Shown here: positions 45,553 to 55,393 of the stretch, in pieces
Numbering within the stretch: position 1 is the first letter of the stretch
Layout of the letters: each line of letters starts with the position of its first letter
Assembly: GCA_964596165.1 (NCBI GenBank)
Contig: CAZQTW010000017.1
Location: forward strand, 28,498-92,497
Source of the DNA: CAYUQT01 sp964596165
GTDB taxonomy: Bacteria; Planctomycetota; Phycisphaerae; UBA1845; JAFGLZ01
DNA: 64,000 nucleotides
Reading direction: 5' to 3'
Made by a program: the position numbers and the translations under genes
The notes under the pieces: generated by a model
The model's input: only the letters and a program-made list of their open reading frames with translations
What the model was told of the DNA's origin: nothing
Databases searched by the model: none

Positions 45553-45673
45553 TCCGAGGTGTTCGTTCCGACTCGACCGGTTCCCGAATCCTGTCCGATG
45601 CCGTATCATGGTGAGAGGCAAAAAACTGTCCGCGCTCATCGCTCGTCCGATGAGCGCCTCTGGAGAAGCAAAG

Positions 45674-46834
45674 ATGAGCGCAGTAACACCATCAGCGACG
45701 GAACAACCAAGTGGTACGGCACCGGCCGGTCTGGAAGACATCGTCGTCGGCCCCTCGGCGATCAGCACCGTGGACGGCAAGAACGGCCGCCTGGTGTTCC
45801 ACGGCTACGACGTCGTCGACCTCGCGGACAACGCGCGATTCACCGAGGTCGCTTACCTCATGTGGTATGGCCGTCTGCCCGGATCCACCGAACTGCGGGC
45901 GTTCCGCGACATGTTCGTGGGGGCCATCGATCTCCCCAGCGAAACGACGATGATCCTCAGGATGTTCCCCCGGCATGCCACACCCATGGAAATGCTGCGG
46001 ACCGCCGTTTCGTCCCTCGGACATTGGGACCCGGACAGCGGCAACACGAATCTGGATGCCTGCCTCCGCAAGGCCATCCGATTGACGACCCGCATCCCCC
46101 TGCTGGTTACGGCGCATCAACGCCTCCGCAACGGATTGGAACCCGTCAAGCCGATCCGAGGCCAGACGATCGCCTACAACATCCTACACACGCTGCACGA
46201 CCGTGAGCCCGAGGAACTGGCCGTCAAGGCAATGGATGTGGCGCTTATCGTCCACGTCGATCACGAGATGAACGCCTCGACGTTCGCGGCGCGCGTGACG
46301 GCCTCGACCATGAGCGATATCTACAGCTCGGTGGTCAGCGCCATCGGAACGCTCAAGGGACCGCTTCACGGCGGGGCAAACGAACAGGTCATGCTCATGC
46401 TCGACCAGATCGGCTCGCCCGAAAAGGCCGAGGAATGGGTCAAGGACGCGCTCGCCAAAAAGGTGAGGATCCCCGGCTTCGGGCATCGCGTCTACAAGAC
46501 CGAGGATCCCCGCGCAATCGTCCTCAGAAAATGGGCCCAGCAGTTGAGCGACCGCTTCAACGATCGCCGCCACCTCGATATCGCCGAGGCGGTTCGCAAG
46601 ACCGTTACCGAAAACAAGGAGCTGTACCCCAACGTCGACTTCTACTCGGGCATCTGTTATCGCCTCATGGGCATTCCGTCGGAACTCTACACGCCCATGT
46701 TCGCGTGCAGCCGCGTCGTGGGATGGACGGCCCACATCCTGGAGCAATGGGCCAACAATCGCCTTATCCGCCCCAGGGCCGAATACGTCGGACCGGACAA
46801 CCTCAAGTACGTACCGATCGAGCAGCGAACGTAG
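45674..46834 (+). CDS. Citrate synthase (type II small form / methylcitrate synthase family)
   Basis: A 386-residue enzyme condensing oxaloacetate with acetyl-CoA to citrate, or with propionyl-CoA to methylcitrate. Catalytic residues are visible: the first histidine in IVHVDHEMNAST, the second in GPLHGGANEQVM, and the aspartate in NVDFYSGICY. GFGHRVYKTEDPRA and RPRAEYVGP are further signatures. Length fits the small dimeric form. Sequence alone does not separate citrate from 2-methylcitrate synthase. ATG 45674 (GGAGAAG upstream) is preferred over an ATG 22 codons earlier. No other TCA-cycle gene is adjacent. Confidence 0.92.
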   Translation: MSAVTPSATEQPSGTAPAGLEDIVVGPSAISTVDGKNGRLVFHGYDVVDLADNARFTEVAYLMWYGRLPGSTELRAFRDMFVGAIDLPSETTMILRMFPRHATPMEMLRTAVSSLGHWDPDSGNTNLDACLRKAIRLTTRIPLLVTAHQRLRNGLEPVKPIRGQTIAYNILHTLHDREPEELAVKAMDVALIVHVDHEMNASTFAARVTASTMSDIYSSVVSAIGTLKGPLHGGANEQVMLMLDQIGSPEKAEEWVKDALAKKVRIPGFGHRVYKTEDPRAIVLRKWAQQLSDRFNDRRHLDIAEAVRKTVTENKELYPNVDFYSGICYRLMGIPSELYTPMFACSRVVGWTAHILEQWANNRLIRPRAEYVGPDNLKYVPIEQRT

Positions 46835-47028
46835 AAGTTCGATGGCGTGACGAAACCGGACCGTTCCGACCCGGTCCGTTCAGCCGGACCGACGACCGCT
46901 ACCCCTGCGGCACGCGTCTTTGAGATCCCGGAACCGCAGGGTAGGCTTGGGCGCTGTTTCGCGGCCGCGGCATCATCGCATGCCCAAGCCGCCATGACTC
47001 GTTTCGCGATTCCAGGGAGCCTTCCGAC

Positions 47029-47934
47029 ATGCGCTTATCTCGTGTTGTCTCATACGCCCTCCAAGTGTGGCTCGTCCTGTCCCCTTGTGTCGTCCGTGCC
47101 GAAGAACCACAAGGCGCGGCAACAAGGCCGAGGCACAAACCCTTCCTCGGAAAGCCCTTCCTCCTGGGCGCCCACCGCGGAGGAAGAGACCTCTGGCCGG
47201 AGAACACACTGGTCGCCTTCAGATCAACGGCCCAACGCTGGCCGGAGGCCATCCTGGAAACCGACGCCCGACTGACATCGGACGGCCAGGTCATCCTCCT
47301 CCACGACGACACCGTCAACCGCACCACGGACGGGACCGGACCGGTCGCCGGCATGACTCTGGCCGACGTCCGCAAACTCGATGCCGGTTATCGCTTCACC
47401 CGGGACGGCGGCCGGTCATTTCCGTATAGGGGGAAGGGCGTCACCATCCCCACACTCGCCGAGCTGCTCACGGCGCTGCCCGATTCCCGATTCGAAATCG
47501 AGCTGAAGCCGGTCGCCGGCGTCGCCGAGGCCGTCCTGGAGGTCCTCAAGCTCGCGAAGGCGGAGGACCGCGTCCTGCTGGCCTCCTTCGACCCCCGCCT
47601 CACCCTTCACGCTCAGAAACGGGCGCCTCACATCGCCTACTGCTATGAGCCGCTCACCGGCCTGCGGATGCTCGACCAGCTTCGACGCGGCGATTGGGCG
47701 GCATACAAGCCGACGGCCGACGTGCTCTCGCTGACGTCGGGCCTGTTGCGACAGTTCGCGATCACACCCGCCGAAATCCGCGCCATCCGGGAAAAGGGTA
47801 TCCTCACACAAGTGCACACCATCAATCAGCGGGAGAAAATGCATCAAATGATTGAGATGGGCCTGGACAGCATCCTCACGGACCGCCCCGACCTCCTGGC
47901 CGAGGTCATCGCCGAACGTCCGAAGGCAAAATGA
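47029..47934 (+). CDS. Exported glycerophosphodiester phosphodiesterase
   Basis: A 301-residue single-domain GDPD with a signal peptide (residues 1-24, VVRAEEP cleavage region). LLGAHRGGRDLWPENT at 45-60 holds the HR pair and PENT motif; ILETDARLTSDGQVILLHDD contains the metal ligands ETD and the general-acid histidine HD; FEIELKP supplies the third acidic ligand (ExE/K). All catalytic elements are in place. It would hydrolyse glycerophosphodiesters in the periplasm to glycerol 3-phosphate. AGGGAG precedes the ATG. It is in the same direction as the glycosidase-like gene 81 bases downstream. Confidence 0.9.
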   Translation: MRLSRVVSYALQVWLVLSPCVVRAEEPQGAATRPRHKPFLGKPFLLGAHRGGRDLWPENTLVAFRSTAQRWPEAILETDARLTSDGQVILLHDDTVNRTTDGTGPVAGMTLADVRKLDAGYRFTRDGGRSFPYRGKGVTIPTLAELLTALPDSRFEIELKPVAGVAEAVLEVLKLAKAEDRVLLASFDPRLTLHAQKRAPHIAYCYEPLTGLRMLDQLRRGDWAAYKPTADVLSLTSGLLRQFAITPAEIRAIREKGILTQVHTINQREKMHQMIEMGLDSILTDRPDLLAEVIAERPKAK

Positions 47935-48015
47935 CTCGCCCCTTCCACCCCGCACGGTCTGGCGAACGACGGACCGCGGCGGGTATGATCGATTCACACA
48001 CCCTGGAGGTCAATC

Positions 48016-50547
48016 ATGCGGAGATTCCATTCGCGCGCCGCTGTCGTCCTCATCGGGCTGTCCGCGGCGGCACTCGCCGACGAAGCGGTCCGCTTCCCGT
48101 TTGTCCTGCCGGGGCTCGACGGAACCAAGACCGTCATCAACGTCGCCGCACTGAACGGCGGAGCGATCGGTGAGGACCGGCGAGTGAACGTCAAGGACGG
48201 CCATTTCGCCGACACGAAGGGGAATCGGGTCCGTCTGTTGGGCGTAAACCTGTCGTTCGGCGCGAACTTCCCCGGACACGCCGACGCCGAGGCGCTCGCC
48301 GCCCATCTAGCCAAATTCGGCATCAACGCCGTGCGGCATCACCACATGGATTCCCGCGACATCTGGAAGCACAACCCGGACGGCACGCGACGACTCGATC
48401 CGGAGAAACTGGAACGGCTGGCCTACCTCATCACCCAACTGGGCAAGCACGGCATCTACAGCGACATCAATATCCATGTCTCGCGCACCTTCACCGAGAA
48501 GGAAGGATTCCCCGAAGCCGGCCGGCTGGGCCACATGAACAAGTACACGCTCTACGTCGTGCCCCGGATGCGCGAGTTGTGGAAAGACTACGCCCGCGAT
48601 CTGTTGACCTATCGGAACCCCCACTCCGGTCGACGGCTCGCCGACGAGCCGAGCGTCGCGGTCGTCGAAATCACCAACGAGAACCGCTTGAGCCCCTCGG
48701 GTTTCGAGCCACTCTCAACCGTCCCGGACCTTTACCGGGAACCCGTCCGGAAACGATGGAACGTGTGGCTCAAACAGCGATATGGAACGACGACTGCGCT
48801 ACGCAAGGCGTGGGGAGACGCCGTCGAACCGCTCGGGAACGACATCGCCGACTTCGGCAATTTCGAACGGAGTGCCGAGCCGTGGGCCCTGTCGAACCAT
48901 GGCAAAACCCAGGCCGACGTCAAGGTTGACCGCCCCGGGCCCAAGGAAGGCTCCTCGGCGATCCGTATCCTCATCGACCGCGTAACGGACAAGACCTGGG
49001 AGCTGGAGTTCGCGCGCACGGGGCTGTCGCTCGAAAAAGGCCGCGTGTACACGGTCTCGTTCTGGATCAAGGCGGCCGAACCTCGCGAGGTGGAGGTGGA
49101 CGTGTCGCGCAACGGCCCGCCATGGAACGCGATCGGCTTCAGACAAGTCCTCAAGGTCGACACCTCCTGGCGGCGCCTCACCCAGACGTTCCGCGCCATC
49201 GAGACGCTCAACGGCCAGGGGCGATGGATCTTCAAGATCGGACAAGACAAGGCGGACCTGTGGCTGGCCGACCTTCACCTGAAAACCGGCGGCGAGCTGC
49301 TGACGGTCCCCGCCGAACAGCGGGTGGAAAACGGCGATGTCGATCTTCCGATCGGCCCGGCTTCCGAAGGCTGCCGGCGCGACATCCGGGAGTTCCTCGT
49401 CGAGGTTGAGCGAGACTTCTTCGAGGAGACCGGCCGGTTCCTGAAGGACCAACTGAAGGTTCGTGCACCGATCGCCGGCACCCAGACAACGTACGCCGAC
49501 CTGCGATCGCTGGCGATTCTCGATTTCATCGACGCCCACGCCTACTGGGAACACCCGCACTGGGTCGGTCAGCCGTGGACGGATCGCGGATGGACGATCG
49601 GGAACACGCCCACCGTGAGGGCCCACGACGGCGGATCGCTGCCGCACCTCGCCCCGGACCGCGTGGTCGGCAAACCGTTCACCGTGACCGAATACAATCA
49701 GCCCGCCCCGAACGACTATCAGGCCGAGTGCGCCCCAAGCCTGGCCATTCTGGCGGCGCTCCAGGACTGGGACGGCGTCTTCGTCTACTCGTTCCAGCAC
49801 GGCGATGCGTGGAAGCCCGGAAAGATTCAGCGATTCTTCGACGTAAACGGCAACCCGCTCGTCATGACGCTCTTGCCCGCCGCCGCCATGATGTACCGCC
49901 GCGCCGACGTGTCGCCTTGTCGCGAATGGGTGAAGCAGCGGCGGGGTGAAGCCCAACCCGCCTGGCAGGCCTGGAGACACAAGATGGGCACCGATCTCGC
50001 CGCCGGCTCACCCGAACACCCCGTTCGGTCGCACGCGCGTCCGAAGGGACCCGTCACCAGCGATACGGACCAGTTCACCTGGGACAACCGAGACGCGACC
50101 GGCGCGCGCTTCCTCCTAAATACGCCCAAGAGCAAGATGGCCGCCGGTTTCATCACCGGCAACCGGATCGACTTGGGCGAGTTGAGCATCGAGGCCAAGC
50201 CCAACAGCCGGGGCTTCGGTGTCATCACGCTGACGAGCCTCGACGATCGCCCGGTCGCCGTGTCGCGACACCTGCTGGTGACCACGATCGCCCATGCCGA
50301 GAACACCGGCATGGTCTGGAACACCGCACGCAACAGCGTGGACGATCGCTGGGGCATCTCGCCGCCGCTGGTCGAAATCGCACCGGCCACGCTGACCGTG
50401 CGATGCTCGGCGACGACCGCCTGGGCATTGGACGCCACGGGCGCCCGCGCCACGCAAGTCCCCGTTGTCCGCGAGGGGCCGACGGTGCGTCTGGCTCTCG
50501 ATCCCCAGCACCGGACCGTCTGGTACGAATTGGGCGTCGCCCCCTGA
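48016..50547 (+). CDS. Large exported clan-A glycoside hydrolase-like protein with CBM-like insert
   Basis: An 843-residue exported protein. After a signal peptide (1-22), a TIM-barrel domain begins (RVRLLGVNLSFGANFPGHAD at 71-90, NAVRHHHMD). The candidate acid/base is E222 in EITNENRLSPSG. A galactose-binding-like or CBM4/9-type beta-sandwich is inserted at about 285-430 (VYTVSFWIKAAEPREVEVDV). The barrel then resumes and E559 in FTVTEYNQPAP is the likely nucleophile. This matches the GH5/clan-A arrangement of two glutamates at the ends of strands 4 and 7. The C terminus (650-843) is beta-rich. No substrate is assigned. GGAGGT seven bases before the ATG fixes the start. Confidence 0.78.
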   Translation: MRRFHSRAAVVLIGLSAAALADEAVRFPFVLPGLDGTKTVINVAALNGGAIGEDRRVNVKDGHFADTKGNRVRLLGVNLSFGANFPGHADAEALAAHLAKFGINAVRHHHMDSRDIWKHNPDGTRRLDPEKLERLAYLITQLGKHGIYSDINIHVSRTFTEKEGFPEAGRLGHMNKYTLYVVPRMRELWKDYARDLLTYRNPHSGRRLADEPSVAVVEITNENRLSPSGFEPLSTVPDLYREPVRKRWNVWLKQRYGTTTALRKAWGDAVEPLGNDIADFGNFERSAEPWALSNHGKTQADVKVDRPGPKEGSSAIRILIDRVTDKTWELEFARTGLSLEKGRVYTVSFWIKAAEPREVEVDVSRNGPPWNAIGFRQVLKVDTSWRRLTQTFRAIETLNGQGRWIFKIGQDKADLWLADLHLKTGGELLTVPAEQRVENGDVDLPIGPASEGCRRDIREFLVEVERDFFEETGRFLKDQLKVRAPIAGTQTTYADLRSLAILDFIDAHAYWEHPHWVGQPWTDRGWTIGNTPTVRAHDGGSLPHLAPDRVVGKPFTVTEYNQPAPNDYQAECAPSLAILAALQDWDGVFVYSFQHGDAWKPGKIQRFFDVNGNPLVMTLLPAAAMMYRRADVSPCREWVKQRRGEAQPAWQAWRHKMGTDLAAGSPEHPVRSHARPKGPVTSDTDQFTWDNRDATGARFLLNTPKSKMAAGFITGNRIDLGELSIEAKPNSRGFGVITLTSLDDRPVAVSRHLLVTTIAHAENTGMVWNTARNSVDDRWGISPPLVEIAPATLTVRCSATTAWALDATGARATQVPVVREGPTVRLALDPQHRTVWYELGVAP

Positions 50548-50550
50548 GCT

Positions 50551-50579
50551 TTCGCAATCGGAACGGATACGGGTACAAT
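50551..50579 (+). promoter_or_regulatory. Candidate promoter of the AarF/UbiB gene
   Basis: TTCGCA (50551-50556, 4 of 6), 17-base spacer, TACAAT (50574-50579, 5 of 6), just after the stop of the glycosidase gene. Confidence 0.45.
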
Positions 50580-50694
50580 GGTCCGGCGTCGGGGCGCTCA
50601 ATGAGACCGTGACCCTTCATGACCGACACAAAACACGCGGGCCATGGCCTCCACGGCGTCTTCCCGACCGGATCGGCCCAACGGATGCGTCATC

Positions 50695-52401
50695 ATGCCG
50701 CTCTCGACGCTGCCCCAAACCGTTCGCACAATGAATCGCCTCCGGCAGATCGTTCGCGCCCTCACCCAGCAGGGTTTCGGCTATCTCGTCGAACGACTCA
50801 ACCTGCGACGCTTCGCACCCTTGGGTGGCGCGTTCGGCGCCGAAGAACCCGTCGGTGCCGAAGCGCCGCTCAGCCTCATCGGCACGCGAATGGTGGCCGT
50901 CTGCCAACAGCTCGGACCGACATTCGTCAAGCTCGGACAGATGCTGAGCACACGCCCGGACGTCCTGCCCGCGCCCATCATCAACGAACTCCGCAGGCTT
51001 CAGGACCGGGTGGCCCCCTTCGAATCGGCCGAGGCCTGGAAGGTGATCGAGCGCGACCTCGGCCGACCTCCCGGCGAGTTGTTCAAGCGCATTGACGCGG
51101 AACCCTTCGCCAGCGGGTCCATCGCCCAGGCCTATCGCGCCGTGACGCTCGACGGCTATTCCGTCGTGGTCAAGGTCAAACGCCCGGACATCGAGCAAGT
51201 CATCCAACTGGACATGCTGATCCTGCGGCGACTGGCCGGCCTCGCCGAGCGGGTCATGCCCGAGCTCAACGTCTACCGACTCGGAATGATCGTGGACGAA
51301 TTCGACCGGACCGTCCGTCGCGAGCTGGACTTCGTCAATGAAGCGGCCGCCACCAACCGATTCCACGAGGCATTCAAGAACGACACGCATGTCTTCATTC
51401 CCCGCGTCCGATGGGAACTCACCGGCTCCCACGTCCTAACCCTGGAGTGGATCGACGGGGCAACGCTGGAGCAAATCCTGACGAGCACGGACAACAACTA
51501 CGACCGTTCGGCAATCGCCAAGAACCTCACCGACGCGTTCCTCAAGCAATACTTCGAGCTGGGAATGTTCCATGCCGACCCGCACCCCGGCAACTTGCTG
51601 ATCTGCGGCGACGCCGCAATCGGCCTGCTCGACTTCGGCCTGGTCGGACAGGTCGACGACGAACTGGCCGGGCATCTGGCGATCGCGCTGATCGCGGCGG
51701 TCAAACGAGAGGTCGACATCGTCATCGACGTGATGGCCGACATCGGTGCCATCGGGCCGGACACCGACCGGATGCAACTGAGACGCGGGCTCCGCGAACT
51801 GCTCGAAAAGTACTACGGCCTTCCGCTCAAACGCCTCGATCTGCAGACGATCTTCGTCGAGATCACCGACCTGTTTCGACGACACGACGTCCAGCTCCCT
51901 CGCGACTTCGTCCTCCTGGGCAAAAGCATCGTGACGGCCACGGGCGTCGCCCTTCAACTCGATCCCGACCTGAACCTCCTGGAAATCATCCGTCCCAAGA
52001 TATTCAGCATGGCCAAAAACCGCCTCAGCCCCTACCGCGTGACCCGCGCCGTGGGCATGGGGCTCTGGCACACCGTGAACATCCTGATGAACGCCCCCGC
52101 GCAGATCCGCGACATGATGCGACGAATGGCGAAGGGGCAAATGGAGTTCAAGGTGGTCCACGAAAACATCGACAACCTCGCTCGCGAGATGGACCGCAGC
52201 AGCAACCGACTCGCCTTCAGCATTATCATCGCTTCGCTGATCCTCGGCAGTTCCATGCTGGTGACCATGGAAAAAGGCAGCCAGGAAGTCATTTTCGGAT
52301 TGGTCAATCTCAGATACCTGGGCTTCATGGGCTACTTCGCCGCGTTTCTGATGGGCTTGGGCCTGCTGATCGCCATCGCCCGCAGCGGAAAGATGTCGTG
52401 A
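50695..52401 (+). CDS. AarF/UbiB-family ABC1 protein kinase-like
   Basis: A 568-residue member of the ABC1/UbiB atypical kinase family, linked to ubiquinone/isoprenoid lipid metabolism. The family-specific segment VCQQLGPTFVKLGQMLSTRP (KxGQ motif) lies near residues 75-95; SGSIAQAYRAVTLDG is the Ala-rich loop replacing the glycine loop; VVVKVKRP holds the ATP lysine; MFHADPHPGNLL and LLDFGLVG are the catalytic and metal loops. Two hydrophobic helices at the C terminus (SIIIASLILGSSMLV, FAAFLMGLGLLIAIA) anchor it in the membrane, as in UbiB. A polyprenyl synthase lies elsewhere in the window. The start is uncertain: ATG 50695, 50644 and 50731 are all in frame without a strong Shine-Dalgarno. 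Confidence 0.9.
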   Translation: MPLSTLPQTVRTMNRLRQIVRALTQQGFGYLVERLNLRRFAPLGGAFGAEEPVGAEAPLSLIGTRMVAVCQQLGPTFVKLGQMLSTRPDVLPAPIINELRRLQDRVAPFESAEAWKVIERDLGRPPGELFKRIDAEPFASGSIAQAYRAVTLDGYSVVVKVKRPDIEQVIQLDMLILRRLAGLAERVMPELNVYRLGMIVDEFDRTVRRELDFVNEAAATNRFHEAFKNDTHVFIPRVRWELTGSHVLTLEWIDGATLEQILTSTDNNYDRSAIAKNLTDAFLKQYFELGMFHADPHPGNLLICGDAAIGLLDFGLVGQVDDELAGHLAIALIAAVKREVDIVIDVMADIGAIGPDTDRMQLRRGLRELLEKYYGLPLKRLDLQTIFVEITDLFRRHDVQLPRDFVLLGKSIVTATGVALQLDPDLNLLEIIRPKIFSMAKNRLSPYRVTRAVGMGLWHTVNILMNAPAQIRDMMRRMAKGQMEFKVVHENIDNLAREMDRSSNRLAFSIIIASLILGSSMLVTMEKGSQEVIFGLVNLRYLGFMGYFAAFLMGLGLLIAIARSGKMS

Positions 52402-52524
52402 CCGACAGGGTGCCGCCAATGACCCAACGGGCAACAACACCGTCCCGAAAGCCGCGCCGGCACGCCGGCGGCCATAGCCCTACTCCGGCTATCCTCCGGT
52501 CACGAAGAATCGTGACGCCTCCCA

Positions 52525-53193
52525 TCAACGGACAACCTGGCGAAGGAGCATGAACGCTTCGGCGTAGGGAATGCCGACGGCCGCACCGCGAGTGCGGGCA
52601 AGGGCGCGAATCGTCTCGGCATTCCTTCCCGCAGGGACGTCAAGCAATTCCGATCCGTAGAGCCGCAGGGCCTCGACCTTGCGGTCGATGACCGAGCCGA
52701 TGTCGCGGTAAAACGTCGGACAAAACGGCTCCGCGCCCGGCGGGGCCTGATCCGTCGAACTGAGCGTCTCGTAGCTCAACACGCGTCGCACGGTGCGGCC
52801 CGACCGGAAAGCCTTGAGCGATCGCCACACCGCGGCCGACACAACCTGATGATCGCCGTGAACGTCGCCCCCGTGAACCGTGTAGACCTCGTCGGGTTCG
52901 AGCTGACCGATCGTCCGGCTGACCGGACCGAGGACCTCGCCGAAGGGCAGTTCGTCCAGACGGGAAGCCGGAAGCCCCAGTCGAAACACCTCCGCGAAGC
53001 CGTAGAAAGACGATACCGCCGTGATCTCCGCCTCCTTGCGTGCGATCGTCTGTTCGTCCCACCGCGGTGACCAGGCGTGCGTGGCAATCAACCAGAACAC
53101 CTCGTCATTCGCCCCGACATGCAGCAGAATCGTCCCGCCGCAACCCAGCGTCTCGTCGTCGGGATGAGCCGAACAGACAAGAATCCGACTCAT
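52525..53193 (-). CDS. PIG-L family N-acetylsugar deacetylase in the nonulosonic acid operon
   Basis: A 222-residue zinc-dependent PIG-L/LmbE-type enzyme that removes acetyl groups from N-acetylated sugars. The metal motif AHPDDETLGCGG is at residues 9-20 and the second ligand region is GDVHGDHQ; both are intact. It is the last gene of the minus-strand neu operon, starting three bases after the ATP-grasp stop. The expected substrate is therefore an N-acetyl group on the nonulosonic acid, its precursor or its glycoside; this is inference from position. It converges on the AarF gene. Confidence 0.85.
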   Translation of the reverse strand: MSRILVCSAHPDDETLGCGGTILLHVGANDEVFWLIATHAWSPRWDEQTIARKEAEITAVSSFYGFAEVFRLGLPASRLDELPFGEVLGPVSRTIGQLEPDEVYTVHGGDVHGDHQVVSAAVWRSLKAFRSGRTVRRVLSYETLSSTDQAPPGAEPFCPTFYRDIGSVIDRKVEALRLYGSELLDVPAGRNAETIRALARTRGAAVGIPYAEAFMLLRQVVR

Positions 53194-53196
53194 GGC

Positions 53197-54312
53197 CTAT
53201 CCTCCCGCCGCGAAATTCAGAACCTGCGATGTCGCCAGGATGCGCGTGTATTCGTCGGTCTGCACCAAATCCGCCCAGTATCGCAAACCCACGATCTGCT
53301 CCGATGTCCGGCGAAACACGTCCGCGTCACGCTTGCGCTCGTAGAGTCTCGCCAGCGCCAGACCGATCAGGTCGATTCGTTCGCACGCCATACCGAGGTA
53401 GGCGCCGGCTCGCGGGTTGATCTCCAGAACCCACAAACGCCCGTCGGCGTCGGCCCGGAGATCAATGCTGATCAACCCCTCGGCCCGAACCGCCGCGACC
53501 ACACGCTCGGCAACGCCCAGCACCTCGGGATCCTCGCCGACCAGAATCTGGGTGTGCATCCCCTCGTGTACCGGGGGATGCTTGTCCCGTGTCACCGCCA
53601 AAACAATGCGGCCGTCTTCCGTCAAAGCGTCACATCCGTATTCCCGTCCTTCCAGATAGGGCATGACCAACAACGGCGATCCCGCGGCATCCCTCCGATG
53701 ACTCATCGCCTCGAGGACCGTCTCAAGCGTGCAGAACACCGAGTCGGGTTTGGACGAGAAGAAGTGGTCGCCGATCCGGAAGTGGGCATCCAAAACGTGA
53801 AACCCGCGTCCCCCGGCGCCGCGCGCAGGTTTGACGGCCACGCGTCGCTCGGGGTAACCGAACAACCGGACCGCCGCCTGAAGCTCGTCGCCCGAATGCA
53901 CGATCCGAAACGGCGGCGACAACTCCGCCTCGGCCAAACGCTCGTGAAACGCCGCCTTGTCGAGACAGAGCCGAACCGTCGATTCGCCGGCAAGCAGCAG
54001 TTGAACGTGCCGACCCTCGAACCGACGCCTCGCCGCCGCCAACGGCTCGAGCTCGCCGTCAAAAACGGGCCACACGACATCCACACCATACTGCCGACAG
54101 ATGGCCAGCAACGTGTCGACAAGCTCCGGATCGCCCGCCGACGGCAGTGACACGCGCCCATCCGCCAACGCAAAACCCGCATTCTGGTCCGTACTGACAT
54201 CGCCGACGATGATGCGCACCGGAACGTAGGTGTTTCGCCGCAGCGCGTCGATATGGCCGACCACCCCAGGCCCCGACCCACACGTCATCAAAACGGTCAG
54301 TGTTCGATTCAC
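53197..54312 (-). CDS. ATP-grasp enzyme in the nonulosonic acid operon
   Basis: A 371-residue ATP-grasp protein of the carbamoyl-phosphate-synthase-like group. A Rossmann-like pre-grasp domain comes first (LTVLMTCGSGPGVVGHIDAL, with GDVSTDQNAG). The ATP-binding core contains VAVKPARGAGGRGFHV (residues about 170-185) with the ATP lysine and glycine loop, MPYLEGREYGCDAL, and the metal-binding LEINPRAGAYLGM. Such enzymes join a carboxylate, as an acyl phosphate, to an amine or other nucleophile. The GTG start overlaps the neuB stop in a GTGA. Next to neuB and a deacetylase, it could attach an amino acid or acyl group to a freed amino group of the sugar; this is inference. Confidence 0.82.
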   Translation of the reverse strand: MNRTLTVLMTCGSGPGVVGHIDALRRNTYVPVRIIVGDVSTDQNAGFALADGRVSLPSAGDPELVDTLLAICRQYGVDVVWPVFDGELEPLAAARRRFEGRHVQLLLAGESTVRLCLDKAAFHERLAEAELSPPFRIVHSGDELQAAVRLFGYPERRVAVKPARGAGGRGFHVLDAHFRIGDHFFSSKPDSVFCTLETVLEAMSHRRDAAGSPLLVMPYLEGREYGCDALTEDGRIVLAVTRDKHPPVHEGMHTQILVGEDPEVLGVAERVVAAVRAEGLISIDLRADADGRLWVLEINPRAGAYLGMACERIDLIGLALARLYERKRDADVFRRTSEQIVGLRYWADLVQTDEYTRILATSQVLNFAAGG

Positions 54313-55364
54313 GCCTCGCCCCAGTCGATATGGTCCCGCGTGATCACGTCGTCGGCCGGCACATCCTTCTTGAGCCGACGGCCGATGACCTGCCCCAACA
54401 TGTACGGCCTCAGGCCCCAGCCGGGCCGCTTGTAGACAATGTCGGCGGGCGTGACAACGTGACCGGCGTGAAGCGTGCGGGCGGCCACCATGCTCTGCCC
54501 GATGACGCCCTCGCACGCCGCCGGCCGCTTGACGCCGTCGCCCGTCATCCGCTCGAACCGCCGGATTTCGCGAACCAAGTGCAGAAGCTCGTCCGGCTCG
54601 GCGCTGGCGGCATGATCCGGACCCGACAGCGAATGATCGAGGGTCAGGTGCTTCTCGATCATGGCGGCGCCCATCGCCGCGGCCGCGATACCCGCCGTCG
54701 TGCCGATCGAGTGATCGCTGTATCCGACCACGCAATCCGGGAAACGTGTCGCCAGCGTGGTAATCGCCTTGAGATTCAAAGACTCGTCCGGCGCCGGATA
54801 GACACTCGTACAGTGAAAAAGCCCGATCTCGCGACAGCCGGCCGCGCGCAAAACCTTCACGGCCCGCACGACATCCCGCAGGTCCGCCGCGCCCGTACTC
54901 AGCAAAACCGGAACGCCTCTCGACCCGATATGCCGCAGCAGAGGCGTGTGCGTCACCTCGCCCGAACCCACCTTGATGGCCGGTGTGCCCAGACGTACCA
55001 CCTCGTCCACCTGGTCGAATCCGAACGGCGTGACCAGAAAAATCAACCCCGCAGCCACCGCCCGGTCGCGGAGTTCGCCCAGATCCTTCTCGGTCAGAAC
55101 GTACCGCCGCAACAGGTCGCGCTCGGCCGCCTTGCGGCGCTTCGAACAAAGCGCATCGGGATCGAACGCCTGCAGTTTGACGGCGTCGACGCCCGCCCGG
55201 ACGGCGGCATCGACCAGTTCGCCCGCCAACACCCGGTCGCCATTGTGATTCACGCCCGCCTCCGCGATGATGAACGTCGGGCAGCCCGCACCCACCGGAC
55301 GATCCGCAATGTGCAGCACGGCGGCGGGAGTCGTTGACGTGTCGGACAGTACGGGGTCGGCCAT
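54309..55364 (-). CDS. neuB: N-acetylneuraminate (nonulosonic acid) synthase
   Basis: A 351-residue PEP-condensing synthase making a nine-carbon nonulosonic acid from PEP and a ManNAc-type hexosamine. The TIM barrel carries FIIAEAGVNHNGD (residues 31-43), VKLQAF at 62-67, GSGEVTHTPLL, VGYSDHSIG and MIEKHLTLD, all standard for NeuB/LegI/PseI. The C-terminal antifreeze-like SAF domain (RTLHAGHVVTPADIVYKRPG) follows from about residue 285. ATG 55364 is preferred because GAGGAA lies at the right distance; ATG 55370 is too close. It is the fourth gene of the operon. Whether the product is sialic, legionaminic or another acid cannot be told. Confidence 0.93.
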   Translation of the reverse strand: MADPVLSDTSTTPAAVLHIADRPVGAGCPTFIIAEAGVNHNGDRVLAGELVDAAVRAGVDAVKLQAFDPDALCSKRRKAAERDLLRRYVLTEKDLGELRDRAVAAGLIFLVTPFGFDQVDEVVRLGTPAIKVGSGEVTHTPLLRHIGSRGVPVLLSTGAADLRDVVRAVKVLRAAGCREIGLFHCTSVYPAPDESLNLKAITTLATRFPDCVVGYSDHSIGTTAGIAAAAMGAAMIEKHLTLDHSLSGPDHAASAEPDELLHLVREIRRFERMTGDGVKRPAACEGVIGQSMVAARTLHAGHVVTPADIVYKRPGWGLRPYMLGQVIGRRLKKDVPADDVITRDHIDWGEA

Positions 55365-55393
55365 TGACATTTCCTCAGGAACGGACGTCCCTC

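Noticed and set aside
53197..55149. A 650-codon minus-strand frame that seems to fuse an upstream part to the ATP-grasp enzyme
   Set aside because: The upstream part lies out of frame over neuB, which is a well-supported gene; the real ATP-grasp start is the GTG at 54312 overlapping the neuB stop.
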